Of a DNA stretch of 64,000 nucleotides, positions 29,587 to 38,000 are shown piece by piece; the stretch's first letter is position 1; each line of letters begins with the position of its first letter. A model generated the notes under the pieces. The model had not been told where the DNA came from. It worked only from the letters and a program-made list of their open reading frames with translations, and searched no databases. The DNA is from Pirellulaceae bacterium. Lineage in GTDB: Bacteria; Planctomycetota; Planctomycetia; Pirellulales; Pirellulaceae. Position numbers and translations under genes: made by a program. Where the stretch lies: the NCBI GenBank assembly GCA_018402565.1, contig JAGYIQ010000001.1:1054001-1118000 (forward strand). Reading direction: 5' to 3'.

Positions 29587-29774
29587 GATTGGAAAAGTTT
29601 AAGTTCCAATCTTCCGAAACCAGTGGCATAACTAGGCCTTCACCCATCCCGCTGGGCCCAGACGCTCGCGGGGACAGTTTCCCGTCAGGCACTGATCAAC
29701 GGAACACTGCCCAACGGAACACTGCCCAAACAAACACTGCCCAAACAAACACTTCCCAACCAGGAGCTGCGAAC

Positions 29775-30023
29775 ATGAAGAAGTGGGCTTTTTTGCTGAC
29801 CTTACTCTGTGTCGCCACTGCCACGTCTTCCGCTATGGCAGACGGACCAATCATTGCCTTTGGCCCCGAACGACAACAGATTCGCGAAACCCCGATCTTG
29901 GAACGAGAGAACCGACCGTTGCATTTCTACGGCAACACGGTCCGACGTCGGCATGCGCGGCAAACGACTGCCGTCGCGCCCGTTCGCCCATCGGCCATAC
30001 CCGGCCTACGTGCCGGCCGGTAA
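29775..30023 (+). CDS. Small exported protein of unknown function
   Basis: 82 residues from the ATG at 29775, with CAGGAG 8 nt upstream. The N-terminus is a clear signal peptide ('KKWAFLLTLLCVATATSSAMA'), with likely cleavage before 'DGPIIAFG'. The mature part is short, basic and has no recognised domain. The reading frame is open back to 29508 but that part is made of short direct repeats (ACTGCCCAA-containing units, about 29697-29760) and lacks a ribosome site, so it is treated as leader. Followed by a convergent isomerase-like gene. Confidence 0.7.
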   Translation: MKKWAFLLTLLCVATATSSAMADGPIIAFGPERQQIRETPILERENRPLHFYGNTVRRRHARQTTAVAPVRPSAIPGLRAGR

Positions 30024-30152
30024 TCGACAAGATCAGCCACGCCACAAACAATGCTTCAACGGCCAATGCTTCAACGGCCAAAGGGGCAAGCGCCCCGTGG
30101 ACGAGTTGACCGGCACCCGGCCAACCCCGTCCCCATTTGCCGCGTCGCTCGA

Positions 30153-31178
30153 CTACCAGCCGTGTTGTTCACGCACGGCTTGCATCGCAGCTAGGATATT
30201 GTTCCAAGTCGATGGTTGGCCCATGACTTCGTTGGGGAACATGCATCCATCCCAGCAGATATGCTGGATCGTCTTGGTCAGGTTGCCCTGATCATCGCGA
30301 AGCCAGAAGCCGGCGTGATGGGGAATGTCCAGTTTGCCGTTGGGATCGTCCGCCAAACAATGGCGTCCGGTCTTGTCGTGCGAGCCACTGCCCTTGACCG
30401 TGGCATCGTTTTGGGCCACATGGAAATCGATGGTCCAAGGCCGTAGGGCCGCCGTGAGCGTCTGCAACGCTTCGTCCAGGGCCGCCGGTTCCCAGTTGAA
30501 ATTTTCTGGCACAATCCGATCTTGCGGGGCGTTGTAGCCCAACAAATAGAGCAACGTGTGAGCCATGTCGGCTTGGAAGCCCAGAGTCTGCGGCCGGCCG
30601 ACCTGTTCCAACAGATCGATCATCGCTCGCCAGGAGTGCATGCCTCCCCAACAGATCTCGCCCTCGGCTGCCAAGCGTTCACCATAATCTTCGGCAATGT
30701 CCGCCGCCCGACGGAAGGTCTCGGCAATTTGTTTGGTGCCTTCCACTGGGTTCTCGTTCCACGCCCCGACGCCGGTGGCCGAGTCGATACGCACGACGCC
30801 GTATGGTCGCACGCCCAATTCCCGCAGGCGTGTCGCAATCCGACAGGCCTTGCCCACGGCTGCCACAAAGTTGTCGCGTTGCTGTTGGCTGCCCATGGCC
30901 GCGCCGTCGAACCACACCGGCGCCACAACACTGCCGACCACAAAGTTGTACTTCTGGACACGCTCGGCCAAGTCCTTCAGGCCATCGTCGTCGATATCGA
31001 TGTCGGTGTGCGGATTGTACAGGAACAGATCCACGCCATCGAACTTGACCCCGCCTACCTCGGCCTCGGCGGTCAGTCGCAACATCGTATCCAGATCGAT
31101 GGCGGGCTCTTCGGCATCCGGGCCCTTGCCTACCAAGCCCGGCCACATGGCATTGTGCAACTTGGGAAATTGATTCAT
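30153..31178 (-). CDS. Sugar phosphate isomerase/epimerase-like TIM-barrel protein
   Basis: 341 residues from the ATG at 31178 (GAAAGG upstream); a TTG at 31196 is less likely. The sequence fits the xylose-isomerase-like TIM-barrel superfamily that isomerises or epimerises sugars with a divalent metal: '[17 protein letters not shown]', '[14 protein letters not shown]', '[16 protein letters not shown]' and '[15 protein letters not shown]' hold the acidic and His residues expected around the metal site. It lacks a signal peptide. It lies downstream of the carboxyltransferase gene on the same strand with a gap of about 130 bp, which need not mean co-function. The substrate is not known. Confidence 0.85.
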   Translation of the reverse strand: MNQFPKLHNAMWPGLVGKGPDAEEPAIDLDTMLRLTAEAEVGGVKFDGVDLFLYNPHTDIDIDDDGLKDLAERVQKYNFVVGSVVAPVWFDGAAMGSQQQRDNFVAAVGKACRIATRLRELGVRPYGVVRIDSATGVGAWNENPVEGTKQIAETFRRAADIAEDYGERLAAEGEICWGGMHSWRAMIDLLEQVGRPQTLGFQADMAHTLLYLLGYNAPQDRIVPENFNWEPAALDEALQTLTAALRPWTIDFHVAQNDATVKGSGSHDKTGRHCLADDPNGKLDIPHHAGFWLRDDQGNLTKTIQHICWDGCMFPNEVMGQPSTWNNILAAMQAVREQHGW

Positions 31179-31311
31179 CGACAACTTACCTTTCAAAACA
31201 GACGATCAAGTCAACGCCCCCTCCGTCACTGCCAGTGTCGTTTGCCGGCGGCCAAAATTATAACCGATGAGGAGCCCCCGAGCGAGTCGTTCACGCGGGC
31301 CCCTGGGCCAA

Positions 31312-32910
31312 TTAGACTTGCAGAACGCCCGTCCGAAACGGTTCGGTTTCGGCCTGGCGAGTGGCGATCTCCAAGCAGCGGATCAGCTTGCCACGGGTCT
31401 GGCCGGGCTCGATGATGTCGTCCACCCACAGCCGAGCCGCCGCGTAGCGAATGTCGGTCGAATCGTCGTACGACTTGGTCACCGCCGCCCGCATCTGTTC
31501 CATTTCGACCGGGTCGGGTTCTTGTCCCGCCCGTTTGAGGGCGGCGATATTGATGTCCAATAGTGTGGCGGCCGCTTGCTTCCCACCCATAACGGCGTAC
31601 TTGGCATTGGGCCAACCGAAAATAAAGCTCGGGTCAAATGCCTTGCCGCACATGCCATAATTCCCCGCCCCGTAACTGCCGCCAATGATCACGGTCAATT
31701 TGGGGACGCGTGAGTTCGAGATCACGTTGACCAACTTGGCCCCCGCGCGAATGATGCCGGCCTGTTCGCTGTCACGACCCACCATGAACCCCATCACATC
31801 TTGCAAGAACAAGATGGGCGTCCAGGTTTGATTGCAGTCCATGATAAACCGAGCCGCCTTGTCAGCACTGTCGTGATAAATCACTCCACCGAACTGCATG
31901 CCCTCTTTCGGACTTTGAACCGGGTGCCTTTGGTTGGCCACAATCCCGATCGAGAAGCCTCCCAACCGCGCGTAGCCACAGACGATCGTCTGCCCATACC
32001 CCGCCTTGTACTCGACAAAGCTCCCTTGATCGATCAACCCGGCAATCACCTGTCGCACTTCGAATGTCTTGCCAGCGACCGGCGGTACCGTTTGCAGCAG
32101 ATCGATCTGCTCATCGGCCGGAGTGGGCGTGGTCCGTTGAAACGGGGCAGCGATGGCATCGGTTGGCAAATGTTCGACCAGTTGCCGCAGTCGCAGCAAG
32201 GCCGCATCATCATTGGGTTCCATGAAGTCGATCGTGCCGCTGACCGTGGCATGCATCCGGGCCCCCCCCAGTTCCTCGTGGGAGACTTCCTGGCCAATTG
32301 CACTTTTGACCAGGGCCGGGCCCGCCAGGTACAACCCGCTGCCCTCGGTCATGATCAACTTGTCGCACAATACCGGCAAATAGCCGCCACCGGCCACACA
32401 GTTGCCCATAATGGCCGCCAGCTGCGGAATCCCCAGGGCACTGATCACCGCGTTGTTGCGAAAGATTCGACCAAAGTCATCTTCATCCGGAAAGATCTCG
32501 TCCTGCAAAGGCAGAAACACGCCCGCCGAATCCACCAAATAAACCAACGGCAAGCGATTTCGCAATGCGATCCTTTGCGCTCGCAAGACCTTCTTGCAGG
32601 TCATCGGAAAAAACGCGCCGGCCTTGATGGTCGCATCGTTGGCGATCACCATCACCGCTCGGCCACAAATCGTGGCCACGCCGCAAACGACCGCCGCGCC
32701 ATCGCACCCGCCCCACTCCTGGTACATGCCGTAACCGGCCCAGTGCCCAATGTCCAAAAAGTCGGTCTCGGGATCCGCCAATCGATCGATCCGCTCGCGC
32801 GCGGTCAACCGCTGCTTCTCATGCTGCCGCGCGATGGCTTTTACTCCCCCACCCAGCCCAATCCGAGCGCGCTGTTCGCCAAAGGAGTTCAGCAGTTCTT
32901 CCCAGGTCAT
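31312..32910 (-). CDS. Acyl-CoA carboxylase carboxyltransferase (beta) subunit
   Basis: 532 residues, the usual length of methylcrotonyl-CoA or propionyl-CoA carboxylase beta subunits, which move CO2 from carboxybiotin to an acyl-CoA. Two crotonase-like halves are present. The N-half has 'RLTARERIDRLADP', 'NDATIKAGAFFPMTCKKVLRAQ' and 'NCVAGGGYLPVLCD', with an oxyanion-hole Gly pair. The C-half has 'GGSYGAGNYGMCGKAFDPSF' and 'WPNAKYAVMGGKQAAATLL', which is closest to methylcrotonyl-CoA carboxylase. No biotin carboxylase or biotin carrier gene lies in the window, so the partner must be elsewhere and the acyl-CoA remains open; glutaconyl-CoA decarboxylase alpha is a possible alternative. Confidence 0.92.
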   Translation of the reverse strand: MTWEELLNSFGEQRARIGLGGGVKAIARQHEKQRLTARERIDRLADPETDFLDIGHWAGYGMYQEWGGCDGAAVVCGVATICGRAVMVIANDATIKAGAFFPMTCKKVLRAQRIALRNRLPLVYLVDSAGVFLPLQDEIFPDEDDFGRIFRNNAVISALGIPQLAAIMGNCVAGGGYLPVLCDKLIMTEGSGLYLAGPALVKSAIGQEVSHEELGGARMHATVSGTIDFMEPNDDAALLRLRQLVEHLPTDAIAAPFQRTTPTPADEQIDLLQTVPPVAGKTFEVRQVIAGLIDQGSFVEYKAGYGQTIVCGYARLGGFSIGIVANQRHPVQSPKEGMQFGGVIYHDSADKAARFIMDCNQTWTPILFLQDVMGFMVGRDSEQAGIIRAGAKLVNVISNSRVPKLTVIIGGSYGAGNYGMCGKAFDPSFIFGWPNAKYAVMGGKQAAATLLDINIAALKRAGQEPDPVEMEQMRAAVTKSYDDSTDIRYAAARLWVDDIIEPGQTRGKLIRCLEIATRQAETEPFRTGVLQV

Positions 32911-33106
32911 GACGTTTCCTCAAGACGAGTGGCCAATCGATTGGGACTGTCGCCCAAACCTCGGCCGATTCTAGCCAATCAGCACGGCTTTTGCCTAGGC
33001 TTTGTCCCCCTCAACTCGCGGAGCGAAGACAAGGCCCGTCGCCTTATCAATAGTGGATCTTGGGGGCGGTGTGGTATTGGAGTCAGGAGTCCATTGCCGC
33101 ACGTGC

Positions 33107-33661
33107 CTACGTCGACGGGTTCGCCGGCCCACCCCACAGTCGCCGGACCTGCTCCAATTCGGGCCGATCGTCCGGAGCCGTACTGGCGTGATGCAGCTGT
33201 ATCAGGCCCTGCGGATCGACCACCACGTCGCCACCCAGTTGCAGGTAATCGTGATTGCTGGGCCATTTCACCGCCCGCCGCTTGCCAAACACCAGCCCCA
33301 AGTAACCCTGCAGCGATCGCCAATTGACGATCTGCGACACCGCGGCCCGTTGCATTTCAAACAGGCGATAGAGCTGGCGCCCCGGATCCGCAATCACGCG
33401 AAAATGAATCCCCGCCTCGTCCCGATAGCGCTTGACGACCGCCGGCTCTTCGAAAGAGATCACCACGATCTCCACGGGTTCTTGAGACCAATCGATTTGC
33501 TGCAACTGCAGCACGTGCTCGCGGCACATCAGTCAGGCCAAGTGGCGATGGAACACCAACCAAGCCCAACGCCCCCGCAATTCCGCGGCACTTAGCTTCC
33601 GTGAGTCAATATCCTCGACCTCAAACGACGGGCACGGACGATGCAACAAGCTCACGGTCAT
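33107..33661 (-). CDS. Peroxiredoxin-like thioredoxin-fold protein, candidate selenoprotein (UxxC)
   Basis: 184 residues if the in-frame TGA at 33533-33535 is read as selenocysteine (U43). The joined sequence around it is 'AWLVFHRHLAULMCREHV', which matches the active-site block of the peroxiredoxin-like 2 (AhpC/TSA-related) family, where CxxC follows 'F..H' and is followed by 'CREH'. U43 takes the place of the first Cys; C46 is kept. Upstream, the reading frame is open to an ATG at 33661, and downstream it is open for 141 codons with a normal thioredoxin fold ('VEIVVISFEEPAVVKRYRDE'). If the TGA is a true stop, only a headless 140-residue fragment would remain. GGAG abuts the ATG but lies 6 nt before the GTG at 33655, which may be the real start. 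It ends a tight operon behind an RND transporter and a small membrane protein. Confidence 0.75.
33498..33513 (-). promoter_or_regulatory. Candidate bacterial SECIS hairpin
   Basis: On the minus strand, 19 nt after the UGA, UGCUGC pairs perfectly with GCAGCA around an AGUU loop. The loop holds a G in its second position and begins 26 nt after the UGA, within the 16-37 nt range and loop rule known for bacterial SECIS elements bound by SelB. A weaker GUGC/GCAC hairpin lies between it and the UGA. Found by eye, not by folding software. Confidence 0.55.
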
Positions 33662-33685
33662 CTCCAATTCGCGGTTAGTCCCAAG

Positions 33686-33970
33686 TCATTCCACCGCGGT
33701 CATAACGACGTCCGGCGATGATCGCAGGCGATCGACAAAATAGTCGTACACCCAATACTCCACTACCAACAACAGAAATGGGCCAATCTTGCCAATCGCT
33801 GCCAATACCCGGGGTTCCTCCAGCCAGATCGACCGCCCCAACGAACCGCTGGAGACCAGCAAATCCAGGATCGCACCGTTGACCATAATCAGAAATACGA
33901 TTGCGATGCACAGCCAGATCAGATGACCGTAGCCGTAGTCGACCGCAGCCTGCGACGGTTGTTGTTCCAT
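33686..33970 (-). CDS. Small two-helix membrane protein
   Basis: 94 residues with two hydrophobic segments: 'LIWLCIAIVFLIMVNGAIL' and, after a short loop, 'VLAAIGKIGPFLLLVVEYWVYDYFV'. The N-terminus is short and hydrophilic and the C-terminus is acidic. Its ATG begins 3 bp after the stop of the RND transporter gene, and its stop is 24 bp before the redox protein, so the three are almost surely co-transcribed. It may be an accessory subunit of the transporter, but no family is recognised. Confidence 0.75.
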   Translation of the reverse strand: MEQQPSQAAVDYGYGHLIWLCIAIVFLIMVNGAILDLLVSSGSLGRSIWLEEPRVLAAIGKIGPFLLLVVEYWVYDYFVDRLRSSPDVVMTAVE

Positions 33971-33973
33971 GGC

Positions 33974-36900
33974 CTAAGTCTCCGACAGTTTCTGGCCCGT
34001 GGCTCGCGTCGGCAGTACATGTGGCCCCGGAGCCTCGACCACGACCTGCCGCGCCTCCATGGCCTGGATCACATTATCCGGGTTGGACACCCGAGTTTCG
34101 CGTCTTTTTTTTTCCGCCAACGCCCCACGCTCCTCGGCCGACAGTTCCCGACCAAAGAATCGACCCAACGGGCTACTGAGGAGGGCCGGCAAGAACACCA
34201 AGTCACCAATCAAGGCCACGTTCAACAACACCAACATCAGTGTGCCAAACCGCTGGGTCGGGGTGAAGGAACTAAAGGCAAACGCGAACAGGCCGAATCC
34301 CGCAATCAAGGTGGTCTGCGTCATGGCTTTGGCACAACGACGGTACGCCACCATAATAGCCTCCTTCCGCGTCGCCCCGTCCGCCAAGGCGTAACGGTAC
34401 CAATTCAGAAAGTGGATCGTATCGTCCACCGCAATCCCCATCGCGACACTGGCCGTCATCATCGATCCAATGTCCACCTTCACATCGTAAACCGACAGAT
34501 GCCCCATCATGCCGAACACGACAATGATGGGAAAGGCATTCGGCAACATCGACAGCATCCCACCCGGCACATTTAACAGATTACGAGCGGTGATCGGTGT
34601 ACCCCAAGGCCGCAACAACAAGGCCATCACAAACGCAATCATCACAAACGACAAGAAAATACTCTCAAATAAACTGGCCAACAGCGTCCGCTGGGCTTTA
34701 TAAACAATGGGAATGACCCCGGTGTAGACCGCCGACAAGTTCACAATCGGTTCCCCGGCCGTTCCTGTTCCAGCCGCCGCCATCGCCAACTGCTTCTTCA
34801 ACAACGACTCCGCAGTGTCCTGGCCAACCAAAGGGGTCTTGGTTACCGGATCGATGCGGTATTGATACCGATCCGCCGCATCGACCACCAATGTTCCCGA
34901 ACGTTTCTTCAACGCCTCCACATCCATGTCAGGATGCTGATCGATCAGTACCACGACCGAAAATCGCTTGAGCAGATTCTCCAATTTCGCCGGATCGGTG
35001 AAGGCTCCCTGCTCGGCCAGACGCTGGCCAGACAGCCAGGTCTGCCGACGAGTCGAATCGGAATCTGGCACACCAACCTTGATGTCCTTCCGCCGCAACA
35101 GCATGCTAACCGTTTGGGAAAAAATAGCCGCTTGATTGGCCGCGTCTCCCAACGTCGGGTCAATGGGTCCAGCGAGAGCCGCAGACGCAACTTCTTCTTT
35201 TTTACTGTCCTCCATCGTCGTCTTGTCGAGCAAAATCGCTGCGTCAGCCTTTGACTCGTCAGCCTTGCGGGCGGATGGCAATGCCACGGAATCACCAGGG
35301 CCATGGTTGGCAATAAACAAGATATTAAATGCCTGCTCATCGTCGCGACCGTAACCGAATTGCCCTTCCAATTGCTTCAACAACTCGTCGCGGAACAAAG
35401 CGGCTCGCATCGATGGCTCGACAACCTGCTTGATCTCGTTGACGAAACGTCCGTAGTCCACGTCGGAAAAGGCGCCCAGACGCAAGCTGATCCGCCAGAG
35501 TTCATCGTCGCCCAAATCCTTGACTTGACCCGGCCGCGGCAACATCCGGGGAGAATACAGAAAATCCCGCGGCAGGCGATCGAAGTCCCGCTCCAACATC
35601 ATGTCCAATGCCGTACTGTCAACGTCGGGAGTGAATACATCGATCGACATCCCCGAACCGATAATATCTTGACCGTTCGGACCAAACACCGACTCCAAAT
35701 TTCGCCGTATCAAGCGGACCAACTCCAGCCGATCGCGGAGCGTATACGAATACAACGGCGAGGCGCCCGAGACTTCCGCCTCCTGATACGTGACCTGTCG
35801 AATCACTTCAGACTCCGCCACCGGCACTTCACGCCGCGGAGAGAACGGCTCGATGGCTCGATCCTGAAACCTCAACAGGATCTCCATCGGCACCAACTTG
35901 CCTAAATTCTGCTCGAACCAGCGATAGTCTTGCAGGATCTTGGCCTGCGGTTGAAACAATTTGAGCAACTGGACCGATGTCTGAACCTTGGTCAAGCCGT
36001 AGCCAATCACACACATGCAAGTGATCATGACCACGTTCACACCCCAGTGGTACCGGGTTACAAAGTGCCCGACGCCCTGCCAAAAGTCGTCCACCCAATT
36101 CATCAGCGTGCTGGACTTCATGGCCTTGGAGCTACGAGCAAAATTAGGTGGAAAGACTTCCAGCGCCGCCGGCAAATAAGTGAACATCAAGGCAATCGTG
36201 CCGCAGACCGCAATCGCTGAATAAAACCCAAACTTAAAAATCGGCGTCAGATTACTGGTGCACAGCGAAAACAACCCAATCGCCGTCGTAAAAGCCGCCA
36301 CCGAACAAGGGAAAATCGCGTGCTTGACCGCCTCGGTTACCGCCGTTCGTCGACCCGTCGCCTCACAAGCGTCACGATAATAATTGATCACATGGATCGA
36401 TCCGCTCATCGCCAAAACATACACCAAGCTGGGCATGGTCATCAGGATCGCGTCCAACCCCCCTCCCAACATCCAGACGATCCCCAAACTGCTCAAAGCC
36501 GAAACACCACCGACAAAAAACAGCATCAAGGTGACCCGCAAACTGCGGAAACTCAGCAGCGACAGCGAAATGCCGATGATCCCAGACAGCGAAGCCAGTC
36601 GCAGTAGAGTAATCGAGCCCTCCTCGTCGATCGAAACGTTATCTACCGGCGGACCGCCAATGTGCAAACTGTCCGGGCTGATCCCGCACTCGCCCGACGC
36701 CAGCTCCAGAATCCGTCCCCTGGGCTTCCCCAATAGCCCGCGGCCAACCACCATCGAGAAGTCGTCAATCACCTGCGTATTCAAAGTCACCATAATGGCC
36801 GTCTGTCGCGGCGGCACAGGCAGGTTGATCCGATCCCACCACAACAACCAATACTTCAGTCGCTGGTCTGCTGCCGCCGCTAGAAACGCCTCGCGCTTGC

Positions 36901-37819
36901 CGTTGTGCTCCTTGTCGATCAGTTCCTGGACAAACAAGGCCAACTCGTCTTCCCATTCCGGCTGCATCATTTTCAGACGCTGCTCGGACAACTCGGTCCG
37001 CATCGCGTCCGGAGTCCAATCAAATCCCTTGGACGGCGTCGGGCCAAAGAAAGCACCCGTCAGTCGTTGATGGGCTTCAATCCGCGCATCACGCCGCCGG
37101 ATCGACTCCGCCGATGTATTGGTGATGTTCAAACTGCCCTTGTCGCCCGCCAATTGCTCCAAGAACTCAGGCCCGGTCTGCACATCCTTAAACAACCGAG
37201 CAAACAGCTTCCGCGGATCGCGATAAAACTCATTGTTCGTCGGCGTGCCAAAAGTCGCCAAGTGCTCGCCCTGCAACTTGTACGTCCCTGTCCACTGCTG
37301 CTCGATCAGACGACTGACACCGCCCAACAAGTCGCTCTCACCCAACCACTTGTAGACCTTGCCCTCCTGCGTGATGTAGTACCACTTGCCACCGCGGCCC
37401 TTGAACCAACGCTCGTGTCCCGAACCCACGTTCTCGTGATAACTGTCGGCAAAGTGCCAGGCATACTCGTCACCCAAAGCCTGCGCCTGACGCTGTTCCT
37501 CCGTCGTCGCCTCCGAATGGGCCAACGACTCGCGCCGCAACATCTGCACCAAGGCCTGGAAATTGCGATCATCCTCGTTGCAGCCGTCCCAACTCACCAA
37601 GACAAATTGCTCGCCCAAAAAGTACTCGCGAAACTCCGCTAACTGCTGGGTCTCGATAAAATGAGCCGGCAACCAGTCCGAGACGTCGTTCCGCACGTCG
37701 TCCACCGCAAACCGGGCCGACCGAGCGAAAAACGGGACCAAAAAGAAGACGAGACACAAGATCAACATGGCCACGCTGCCGAAAAACGGTATGCGCTGGG
37801 CCAGAAAAGGTTTCTTCAT
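33974..37819 (-). CDS. RND/MMPL-superfamily transporter
   Basis: 1281 residues, one N-terminal membrane helix and then two sets of membrane helices divided by large periplasmic loops, as in RND-superfamily and MMPL proteins. The first helix bundle holds sterol-sensing-like segments ('IGISLSLLSFRSLRVTLMLF', 'MPSLVYVLAMSGSIHVINYY'). The second contains the RND motif 'MGIAVDDTIHFLNWYRYALA' with the Asp pair that carries protons. The two periplasmic loops are unusually large for MMPL proteins; the second holds 'VVLIDQHPDMDVEALKKR'. Such carriers use the proton gradient to move lipids, hopanoids or small compounds outward. No adaptor or outer-membrane channel lies in the same operon, but adaptor genes lie about 180 bp upstream on the same strand. 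The cargo is unknown. Confidence 0.88.
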   Translation of the reverse strand: MKKPFLAQRIPFFGSVAMLILCLVFFLVPFFARSARFAVDDVRNDVSDWLPAHFIETQQLAEFREYFLGEQFVLVSWDGCNEDDRNFQALVQMLRRESLAHSEATTEEQRQAQALGDEYAWHFADSYHENVGSGHERWFKGRGGKWYYITQEGKVYKWLGESDLLGGVSRLIEQQWTGTYKLQGEHLATFGTPTNNEFYRDPRKLFARLFKDVQTGPEFLEQLAGDKGSLNITNTSAESIRRRDARIEAHQRLTGAFFGPTPSKGFDWTPDAMRTELSEQRLKMMQPEWEDELALFVQELIDKEHNGKREAFLAAAADQRLKYWLLWWDRINLPVPPRQTAIMVTLNTQVIDDFSMVVGRGLLGKPRGRILELASGECGISPDSLHIGGPPVDNVSIDEEGSITLLRLASLSGIIGISLSLLSFRSLRVTLMLFFVGGVSALSSLGIVWMLGGGLDAILMTMPSLVYVLAMSGSIHVINYYRDACEATGRRTAVTEAVKHAIFPCSVAAFTTAIGLFSLCTSNLTPIFKFGFYSAIAVCGTIALMFTYLPAALEVFPPNFARSSKAMKSSTLMNWVDDFWQGVGHFVTRYHWGVNVVMITCMCVIGYGLTKVQTSVQLLKLFQPQAKILQDYRWFEQNLGKLVPMEILLRFQDRAIEPFSPRREVPVAESEVIRQVTYQEAEVSGASPLYSYTLRDRLELVRLIRRNLESVFGPNGQDIIGSGMSIDVFTPDVDSTALDMMLERDFDRLPRDFLYSPRMLPRPGQVKDLGDDELWRISLRLGAFSDVDYGRFVNEIKQVVEPSMRAALFRDELLKQLEGQFGYGRDDEQAFNILFIANHGPGDSVALPSARKADESKADAAILLDKTTMEDSKKEEVASAALAGPIDPTLGDAANQAAIFSQTVSMLLRRKDIKVGVPDSDSTRRQTWLSGQRLAEQGAFTDPAKLENLLKRFSVVVLIDQHPDMDVEALKKRSGTLVVDAADRYQYRIDPVTKTPLVGQDTAESLLKKQLAMAAAGTGTAGEPIVNLSAVYTGVIPIVYKAQRTLLASLFESIFLSFVMIAFVMALLLRPWGTPITARNLLNVPGGMLSMLPNAFPIIVVFGMMGHLSVYDVKVDIGSMMTASVAMGIAVDDTIHFLNWYRYALADGATRKEAIMVAYRRCAKAMTQTTLIAGFGLFAFAFSSFTPTQRFGTLMLVLLNVALIGDLVFLPALLSSPLGRFFGRELSAEERGALAEKKRRETRVSNPDNVIQAMEARQVVVEAPGPHVLPTRATGQKLSET

Positions 37820-38000
37820 AACTGGAGTCTACTGTCGCTGGTCAAGTCCCCGTCCGAGCCGCAGTCGGCTCCCGGACACCAACATAACATAAATGCCCGG
37901 ATTCTCTGAGGGCACATTCCGGCCCTCACCGAACCGAAAACCGCCTGCCTAGACCCTGCATTTTAACAGACTTCACGGCCCAGAGTGGCAGCTACCGCCG

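Noticed and set aside
31801..33327. A plus-strand open frame of about 500 codons
   Set aside because: It is antisense to the acyl-CoA carboxyltransferase gene and part of the redoxin gene.
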